Assembly: GCA_019352055.1 (NCBI GenBank)
Contig: JABBOB010000001.1
Coordinates: forward strand, 1 to 64,000
Length of the DNA: 64,000 nucleotides
Direction of reading: 5' to 3'
From: Acidobacteriota bacterium
GTDB lineage: Bacteria > Actinomycetota > Actinomycetes > Actinomycetales > Microbacteriaceae
This document shows positions 58,596-64,000 of this stretch, one piece after another. Under the pieces are notes generated by a model, which was given only the letters and a program-made list of their open reading frames with translations, did not search any database and was not told where the DNA came from. The first letter of the stretch is position 1. Every line of letters begins with the position of its first letter. Made by a program: the position numbers and the translations under genes.

Positions 58596-59120
58596 TCAGA
58601 CGAGTCGGATCGCGTGGACCCGCCGACCCTCGAGCCTTGCTCGGCCGCCGAGGTCCGCGAGCTCGAGCACGACGCCCACCCCGGCGACCACCGCGCCGGT
58701 CCGTTCGAGCAGCGCGCAGGTCGCCTCGACGGTGCCGCCGGTCGCGAGCACGTCGTCGAGCACCAGCACCCGGGTCCCGGGCGCGAGCTGGTCGGCGCGG
58801 ATCTCGAGCGCGGCGACGCCGTACTCGAGCTCGTAGTGCTCGATCAGGGTCTGCGGCGGCAGTTTGCCCGCCTTGCGGACCGCGACCACGCCGGTGCCCG
58901 CCGCGTAGGCTGCGGCGGCGCCCAGCAGGAACCCTCGGGCCTCGATGCCGGCGACCAGGTCGAACCCGCCGGCGAACGCGGCCACCAGCTCGTCGGTGAT
59001 CGTCCGCAGCGCCTCCGCGTCGGCGAGCGTCGGTGTCAGGTCGCGGAACAGCACCCCGGGCTCCGGGAAGTCGGGCACCACGAGGGTCAGACGGTCGACG
59101 AGGTCGGCTGCGGAGCGCAC
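58596..59120 (-). CDS. apt: Adenine phosphoribosyltransferase
   Basis: A 174-aa type I phosphoribosyltransferase of adenine salvage. Typical segments: VVPDFPEPGVLFRDLTPTLAD at 14-34, GIEARGFLLGAAAAY, VRKAGKLPPQT, and the PRPP-binding VLVLDDVLATGGTVEA near 117-132. GTG 59120 lies 8 nt after TAGGTT, a leaderless arrangement. In many actinobacteria apt sits with relA and secDF; that context is absent here. Confidence 0.95.
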   Translation of the reverse strand: MRSAADLVDRLTLVVPDFPEPGVLFRDLTPTLADAEALRTITDELVAAFAGGFDLVAGIEARGFLLGAAAAYAAGTGVVAVRKAGKLPPQTLIEHYELEYGVAALEIRADQLAPGTRVLVLDDVLATGGTVEATCALLERTGAVVAGVGVVLELADLGGRARLEGRRVHAIRLV

Positions 59121-59128
59121 GGCGGACG

Positions 59129-59134
59129 AACCTA
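59129..59134 (-). promoter_or_regulatory. Leaderless -10 element of apt
   Basis: Minus-strand TAGGTT lies 8 nt before the GTG at 59120. Confidence 0.55.
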
Positions 59135-59192
59135 CCGGTTCCCGGAGGACCGCCCCGGGGGTGCCAGGAGCACCCGTCCGCCTCGCTGCGAT

Positions 59193-59227
59193 GGAGCCCG
59201 GGGCGGGCGAAGGCCGTCCCGGGCTCC
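59193..59227 (-). terminator. Terminator hairpin of the FKBP gene
   Basis: GGAGCCCGGG (59193-59202) pairs perfectly with CCCGGGCTCC (59218-59227), loop 15 nt. It lies 20 bp beyond the stop at 59248. Confidence 0.75.
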
Positions 59228-59247
59228 GTCAGGAGGGGGCTGCCGGG

Positions 59248-59625
59248 TCAGGCCTTCAGCAGGTCGATCACGAAGACCAGCGTCCGTCCGGAGAGCCGGT
59301 GGCCGCCGCCCGCGGGTCCGTAGGCGAGCAGCGGCGGGCAGGTCAGGACGCGACGGCCGCCGACGCGCATGCCGGGGATGCCGTCCTGCCAGCCCTTGAT
59401 GAGGTTCCCGAGGGGGAACGAGATCGACTGCCCCCTGCTCCAGGAGGAGTCGAACTCCTCCCCGGTCTCGTAGTCGACACCGAGGTAGTGGACGGTGACG
59501 GTGCCCCCGGGCTTGGCCTCCGGACCGTCGCCGACGACGACGTCCTCGACGACCAGCTGATCGGGGGCCGGGCCGGTCGGGGCGTCCAGCTCGGGCTTCA
59601 CGGTGAGATCGGTGAGTTCGCTCAT
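59248..59625 (-). CDS. FKBP-type peptidyl-prolyl cis-trans isomerase
   Basis: A 125-aa single FKBP domain preceded by about 25 residues. Active-site features: VHYLGVDYETGEEFDSSW (46-62), ISFPLGNLIKGWQDGIPGMRVGGRRVLTCPPLLAYG (68-103) and the closing strand LVFVIDLL. There is no signal peptide, so it is cytoplasmic and probably helps proline-limited folding. The C-terminal loop GPAGGGHRLSG is slightly altered from the usual GxxGxxxIPPN. It is followed by a strong terminator. Confidence 0.92.
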   Translation of the reverse strand: MSELTDLTVKPELDAPTGPAPDQLVVEDVVVGDGPEAKPGGTVTVHYLGVDYETGEEFDSSWSRGQSISFPLGNLIKGWQDGIPGMRVGGRRVLTCPPLLAYGPAGGGHRLSGRTLVFVIDLLKA

Positions 59626-59691
59626 GGACGTCGAGTCAATCGCACGGCCGGTCGGCGCGGGCTGACCGCGCGGTCCGGGAGGATGGCACCG

Positions 59692-61023
59692 ATGGACGAG
59701 GCGACCCCCCGACGACGCGGGGGCGCGCTCCTCGACCTCGAGCCGCTCCGAGCCTCCTCCGCGTTCGCCCGGCTCTGGAGCGCCAGGGCGATCGCCGGGA
59801 TCGGCAGCCAGCTGACGCTGGTGGCGGTCGGGCTGAACGTGTTCGACCTGGTCCGGCCGACGGCGGGGGTCGGGCCCGCGACCGTCGCGGTGTCGTTGAC
59901 CGGAGTGCTCGCGCTGGTGCCGACGGTCGTCGCGGGCCTGTACGGCGGGATGCTGGCCGACGCGTTCGACCGGCGGACGGTGATGCTGCTCTCCGGCGCC
60001 GTGTCCTGGCTCTGCACCCTCGTGCTCGCCGCGCTGTCGTGGGCGCGCGCCGAGACGGTCGCCTCCCTCTACGTGCTCACCGTGCTGTCGGCGACCGCCA
60101 CGACCGTGCTCATCGCCGCGGAGTCCTCCGCCACCCCGAGGCTGCTGCCCGCCCGCCTCCTGCCCGCCGCCGGCGCCCTGATGGGCATCACCGTCGGCAT
60201 CTCCGTGACCGTCGGCCCCGGACTCGCGGGCGTGCTCGTCGCGTCGGTGGGGTTCCAGTGGTGCTACTCGATCGACGCGGCGCTGTTCGTGCTGACCCTC
60301 GCAGCCGCCTTCACCCTCCCCCGGCTCCGACCGGAGGGGCGGACCGAACGGCCGGGGCTCGCGTCCCTGCTCGGCGGCATGCGGTTCCTCCGCACCTCCC
60401 CGAACATCCGGATCAGCTTCCTCGTCGACATCGTCGCGATGACGTTCGGGCAGCCCCGCGTCCTCTACCCGGCCGTCGGCACCGCCCTCCTCGGCGGCGG
60501 CGCGCTCACCGTCGGCCTGCTGTCGGCGGCGTTCGCGATCGGGGCGCTGCTGAGCAGCGTCTTCTCCGGGCGTCTCGGCGGCATCCGGAGGCAGGGCCTC
60601 GCGATCGAGCGGGCGATCGAGGCGTACGGCGTCTGCATCCTGCTGTTCGGCGGGGTGCTGGCGACCGCCGCGATCGGCGAGGCGACGAGGACGCTCCCGA
60701 CGCCCGCGGGTCCGGTCTGGATCGGCCTCGCGGCAGTGCTGCTCGCCGGGGCGGGTGCCGCCGACAACGTGAGCGCGATCTTCCGGTCGACGATGCTGCA
60801 GACCGCCGCGCCCGACTCGATGCGCGGCCGCCTGCAGGGCGTCTACATCGTGGTCGTCACCGGCGGCCCGCGCGTCGGCGACCTGTACGCGGGTGTCCTC
60901 GCCGGGACCGGGCTGCTGTTCCTCCCGCCGCTCGCCGGAGGAGCCGTGATCGTCGCGCTGGTCGCGCTGCTCGTCCGCCGCCGCGGCTTCCTCGCGTACG
61001 ACGCCAGGCACCCGACGCCGTGA
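59692..61023 (+). CDS. MFS transporter (enterobactin exporter EntS-like)
   Basis: A 443-aa membrane protein with about 12 hydrophobic segments. LWSARAIAGIGSQLTLVAVGLNVFDL at about 29-54 and GGMLADAFDRRTVML near 83-97 (the MFS loop 2-3 motif G-x3-D-x2-R-R) mark the MFS_3/EntS-like group, whose members export small molecules. Substrate unknown. ATG 59692 follows GGGAGG by 9 nt; the ATG at 59683 is too close to it. Its last bases overlap the next gene (GTGA). Confidence 0.88.
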   Translation: MDEATPRRRGGALLDLEPLRASSAFARLWSARAIAGIGSQLTLVAVGLNVFDLVRPTAGVGPATVAVSLTGVLALVPTVVAGLYGGMLADAFDRRTVMLLSGAVSWLCTLVLAALSWARAETVASLYVLTVLSATATTVLIAAESSATPRLLPARLLPAAGALMGITVGISVTVGPGLAGVLVASVGFQWCYSIDAALFVLTLAAAFTLPRLRPEGRTERPGLASLLGGMRFLRTSPNIRISFLVDIVAMTFGQPRVLYPAVGTALLGGGALTVGLLSAAFAIGALLSSVFSGRLGGIRRQGLAIERAIEAYGVCILLFGGVLATAAIGEATRTLPTPAGPVWIGLAAVLLAGAGAADNVSAIFRSTMLQTAAPDSMRGRLQGVYIVVVTGGPRVGDLYAGVLAGTGLLFLPPLAGGAVIVALVALLVRRRGFLAYDARHPTP

Positions 61024-61736
61024 CGGACCCCGCCGGGGCGGTCGCCGAGATCTGGCGCCGCATCGTCGCGCCGTCGCCCGCGCCGGCGGCGCTCGACGTC
61101 GTCCTGATCGTCGCGGTCGTCGGCGCGCTCCTGCTGCTGCCGACCTGGCCGCGGCTCCGGCATGCGATCACGATCGTGCACGAGGCCGGGCACGGCGCCG
61201 CCGCGACGCTGACCCGGCGGCGGCTGGCCGGCATCCGGCTGCACTCCGACTCGAGCGGCCTGACCGTCAGCGTGGGGCGGCCCCGGGGCCCCGGCATGGC
61301 CGCGACGCTGCTCGCGGGCTACCCGGCACCGTCGGTCGTCGGCGTCCTCATCGCGTGGGCGGTGGCCGGCGGGCACGCGGCGGCGGCGCTCTGGGGTGCG
61401 CTCGTGCTCCTGCTGCTCGTCCTGGTGCAGATCCGGAACTGGTTCGGGCTGTGGACCGTGCTGGTCGCCGGGGTCCTCGTGGGGGCCGTCACCTGGTTCG
61501 CGGACCCGGTCTGGCAGATGCGAGCGGCGCTCGCCGTCGCCGCGCTGCTCGTGCTGGGCGGCCTGCGCGCCGCGGTCGAGCTGCCCGCCGCCCGGCGGAG
61601 GGACGGGGCGTCCGACGCCGACCAGCTCGCGAGGATCACCCGGATCCCCGTCGGTGTCTGGCTGCTGGTCTTCGTGCTGGCCGGTCTCGCGGGTGCAGCG
61701 GCAGCGGGCGCGCTGCTGATCGCACCGTTGCGCTGA
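61020..61736 (+). CDS. M50B-like membrane metalloprotease family protein
   Basis: A 238-aa protein with the zinc motif HEAGH at 54-58 (ITIVHEAGHGAAATLTRRRLAGIRLHSDSSG) and about five further membrane helices, matching the actinobacterial 'M50 family peptidase' proteins. The usual second motif with the third ligand is not obvious; VQIRNWFGLW is in its place, which agrees with the N-x-x-G/F type segment of this family. Whether it is an active protease is unknown. GTG 61020 overlaps the MFS gene stop. Confidence 0.82.
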   Translation: MTDPAGAVAEIWRRIVAPSPAPAALDVVLIVAVVGALLLLPTWPRLRHAITIVHEAGHGAAATLTRRRLAGIRLHSDSSGLTVSVGRPRGPGMAATLLAGYPAPSVVGVLIAWAVAGGHAAAALWGALVLLLLVLVQIRNWFGLWTVLVAGVLVGAVTWFADPVWQMRAALAVAALLVLGGLRAAVELPAARRRDGASDADQLARITRIPVGVWLLVFVLAGLAGAAAAGALLIAPLR

Positions 61737-61740
61737 GCGC

Positions 61741-63135
61741 TCAGGCCATGACACCGACGGGCTGCAGCCTCCGGTTCGGGAACACGCTCCGCAGCTGCCC
61801 GGCCGAGAGCCCGACCCGCTTCGACACGACCTCGCCGAGCACGTCGCGGTAGTCGTTCGTGCCGGGCACGTCGCCGAGGGAGGTGCGGTGCGCGAGGCCG
61901 TCCCACCGTCCCTGCACGCCGCCCTTGACCCCGCCGCCGATGACGAGCACCGCGCCGCCGTGGCCGTGGTCGGTGCCGCCGCTCGCGTTCTCCTCCACCC
62001 GGCGGCCGAACTCGCTCATCGTCACGATCGTGGTCCGGTCGAGCAGGGCGGAGCCGAGGTCCGCGGTGAACGCGGCGAGCGCCGAGGCGAGGTCCCCGAG
62101 CTGCTGCTTCATGTCGCCGCCGTCGACGTTGCCCATGCCGGTGTGCGTGTCCCAGCCGCCCACGTCGATGCAGGCGACGCGCACGCCCGCGCCGCCCTTG
62201 ATCAGCATCGCGAGGTTCCGGAGCGCGTCCGCGAAGTTGCTGTTCGCGGGGTAGACGACCGCGGCGGTCCCCGCCGCGACAGCGGGCTGCGCCGCCTTGA
62301 TCCTCGCGATCGTGCCGAGCGCGGCGATGGCGAGCGTCGTCTGCTCCGCGATCGGGTGGTCGAGCCCCGTGTAGAGCGTGTGCAGTGCGGTCGTCGTCGC
62401 CTTCACCTCGGTCCTGTCGACCCCGGAGAGCTGGATGGTGTCGAGATCGACCATGGCGATCGGGTGCGCCGTCCCCACCAGGGACGTCGGCGTCGTACCG
62501 CCGATCGCGACCGAGCGGAACGTCGTACCGGGGCCCGAGGCGACGAGCACCCGGTCGAGCCAACCCGTCGTGAGCTTGTCGTCGGATCCGCGCTCGAGGC
62601 AGTCCTGCGCCTGGAAGTGGCTGCGGGACAGGTCCGGTGTCGAGACCGCCGGCACCGCCGCCACCTTGCCCTGCGAGATCAGCGGCGCGAGCGGGGACAT
62701 CGCCGGATGCAGCCCGAACCCGCGCGCGGTGTCGAACTCGAGCAGCGAGGCGGCGTGCACACCGACGCTCGGCCGCTCCCTGAGCAGGTCGGGGTCGGCG
62801 GCGGGCACGAGCATCGACAGCCCGTCCATGCCGCCGCGGAGGAAGACCACGACCAGCGTGCCTGTGCTGAGCTCGTCCGCGGCGGCGTAGGAGACGCGAC
62901 TGGTCACCAGCTGCGCACCGAGCGCCGCGACGCCCACGCCGAGGCCCCCCTTCAGGAAGGTGCGGCGGTTGAACCCACCGGCCCACGCGGTGTCCCGCTC
63001 CTCCTCGGCGACGCGCTGGGCCTCCGCCATCGCTCGGATCGCCGCGTCCTGCGGGGTCGGTCCGAGCCGCTGCCAGTCCGGGCAGTCGGGATGGAGCGTG
63101 CGGAGGACGGCGTCCGTCGGTGCTGCGTGCTGCAT
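61741..63135 (-). CDS. DUF1501 (sulfatase-like) exported protein
   Basis: A 464-aa protein with a twin-arginine signal FNRRTFLKGGLGVGVAALG (55-73), so it is folded before export. DUF1501 features: LVVVFLRGGMDGLSMLVP, RSHFQAQDCLERG, VACIDVGGWDTHTGMGNVDG, IVTMSEFGRRVEENASGGTDHGHGGAVLVIGG (Glu, Asp and His resembling the alkaline-phosphatase/sulfatase metal site). It is nearly always paired with DUF1800, as here (16 bp downstream of that gene). Function unknown. Confidence 0.9.
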   Translation of the reverse strand: MQHAAPTDAVLRTLHPDCPDWQRLGPTPQDAAIRAMAEAQRVAEEERDTAWAGGFNRRTFLKGGLGVGVAALGAQLVTSRVSYAAADELSTGTLVVVFLRGGMDGLSMLVPAADPDLLRERPSVGVHAASLLEFDTARGFGLHPAMSPLAPLISQGKVAAVPAVSTPDLSRSHFQAQDCLERGSDDKLTTGWLDRVLVASGPGTTFRSVAIGGTTPTSLVGTAHPIAMVDLDTIQLSGVDRTEVKATTTALHTLYTGLDHPIAEQTTLAIAALGTIARIKAAQPAVAAGTAAVVYPANSNFADALRNLAMLIKGGAGVRVACIDVGGWDTHTGMGNVDGGDMKQQLGDLASALAAFTADLGSALLDRTTIVTMSEFGRRVEENASGGTDHGHGGAVLVIGGGVKGGVQGRWDGLAHRTSLGDVPGTNDYRDVLGEVVSKRVGLSAGQLRSVFPNRRLQPVGVMA

Positions 63136-63151
63136 GGGGTGTCCTGGTCCG

Positions 63152-64000
63152 TCAGCGGAGCTGGAAGTACGGGGAGTCGAGCAGGAGGGTGGCGATCTTG
63201 CCGCACTGCCAGTCGTCGGTCGGGGCCGGAGCGGAGACGCTGAGCCCCGCCCCGTGGATCACGGCGACGAGGTGCTTCTCGGCGGGCGTCACGCCGAGCA
63301 GCCGTCGGGCGACGGCCATCGTCCACGCGGAGGTCGACATGGTCGGCGTCCGCTTCACGAGCTTCGACGGCGCGGTCCACCCGAACGGCTTCCACCAGCC
63401 GTAGACGAAGGCGCGGTGCCGGTTGAACCGCTGCAGCATCGCCCCGGCACCGAGCCAGGCCGCCGCCACATCGGGGTACCCGTTCGGAGGGGTCCAGCCG
63501 TACGGCGTGTGCCCGGCCTCGTTCAGGCTCCAGTAGACCCCGCCGATCGTCTTCTCCATGCCCTTCACCCGCTGCACGTCGAGGGTGCGGAGCGCGCCGA
63601 CCGCGTCCTCCAGGGGTCTGCGCATCCGCGCGCCGACGGCCGCCCAGAAGTCGCTCGACTTGAAGAGCGCATCGACGACGGCCCGGATGCTCGTCCCGTG
63701 CGTCAGGTACACGTGCGCGAGCCGGTTCACGAGATCGGCGGAGGGGGTGTCGGACACGAAGCGCACGGCCAGCGCCCTGGCGATGCTCCGCGCCGTCGCC
63801 GGGTGGTGGGCGAGGTACTTCAGGTAGGCGTCGCCCACGGCCTCCCCCTGGTGGATCGAGGAGTTGGCGTGCTGGAAGCCGAGCACGTGGACGTGCCCGG
63901 TCCAGTGCCACTGCGGTTCGAAGAAGTACTCGCCGGTGTCGGAGTCGAAGGTGCGGCCGGAGAGGATCTCAGCACTCGAGCGGACCATCGCCTCCGTGTA
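63152..64000 (-). CDS. DUF1800 protein (partial, N-terminus beyond right edge)
   Basis: At least 282 residues of a DUF1800 protein; the frame is open to the end of the window (YTEAMVRSSAEILSGRTF at the edge). Features: HVHVLGFQHANSSIHQGEAVGDAYLKYLAHHPATARSIARALAVRFVSDTPSADLVNRLAHVYL and the PPNGYPDVAAAWL segment. DUF1800 proteins are large, exported or periplasmic and of unknown function, and co-occur with DUF1501. Only the C-terminal half is present here, so the export signal cannot be judged. Confidence 0.9.
   Translation of the reverse strand, partial: YTEAMVRSSAEILSGRTFDSDTGEYFFEPQWHWTGHVHVLGFQHANSSIHQGEAVGDAYLKYLAHHPATARSIARALAVRFVSDTPSADLVNRLAHVYLTHGTSIRAVVDALFKSSDFWAAVGARMRRPLEDAVGALRTLDVQRVKGMEKTIGGVYWSLNEAGHTPYGWTPPNGYPDVAAAWLGAGAMLQRFNRHRAFVYGWWKPFGWTAPSKLVKRTPTMSTSAWTMAVARRLLGVTPAEKHLVAVIHGAGLSVSAPAPTDDWQCGKIATLLLDSPYFQLR

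Overview
The window is a continuous piece of a very GC-rich (about 70% or more) actinobacterial chromosome. The order clgR-cinA-pgsA-ftsK-rnj-dapA-thyX-dapB-pnp, a MarP-like protease, a HelD-like helicase, a mycoredoxin-like glutaredoxin, many GTG/TTG starts and many leaderless promoters (TAnnnT 6-9 nt before the start codon) suggest Micrococcales, most likely a Microbacteriaceae-like genus; this is inferred from gene content only. No rRNA, tRNA, CRISPR array, prophage or transposase was seen.

1-19.4 kb: housekeeping segment, mostly on the minus strand. It holds ClgR (cut by the window edge), CinA C-domain, PgsA, FtsK, an ArsR/SRPBCC pair, RNase J, DapA, ThyX, DapB and PNPase. Between them are small accessory genes: GNATs, a NUDIX protein between two copies of a 90-bp repeat, a TetR regulator and two aldo/keto reductase-like proteins with damaged active sites. 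The ftsK-pgsA junction carries a diverged 243-bp tandem duplication.

19.8-25.3 kb: a compact locus encoding an alkyl-DHAP-synthase-like FAD enzyme, a PlsC-type acyltransferase, an SDR and, divergently, a fatty acyl-CoA reductase fused to a HAD phosphatase. Together these activities could make alkyl-ether glycerolipids. 25.3-35.5 kb: a PrmC-like methyltransferase, HpcH/HpaI aldolase, glutaredoxin, GAF regulator with aldehyde dehydrogenase and DUF779, an AbiEi/DUF559-like protein, a diiron acyl-ACP-desaturase-type protein with a ligand-less paralogue, an FAH-family hydrolase and a frameshifted phosphotransferase.

35.5-45.4 kb: a ten-gene minus-strand operon, mostly overlapping or closely spaced, built around the Nit1C nitrilase cluster (MSMEG_0565-0572 / sll0783-sll0788 families). 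It adds a second nitrilase whose catalytic Cys is Ser, a glycosyltransferase, an AMP-dependent ligase and an amidohydrolase. 45.5-53.1 kb: a SWIM-SNF2 helicase, LLM flavoprotein, siderophore-interacting protein, an intact aldo/keto reductase and a hexapeptide-repeat protein. 53.1-64 kb: rpsO (33.7 kb from its usual neighbour pnp), a MarP-like protease, HelD-like helicase, DUF4192, Apt, FKBP, an MFS transporter, an M50-like protein and a DUF1501/DUF1800 pair cut by the right edge.

Two themes recur. Active enzymes sit beside paralogues that have lost catalytic residues (nitrilase, diiron protein, aldo/keto reductases). Short repeats and long palindromes fill many of the gaps between genes.
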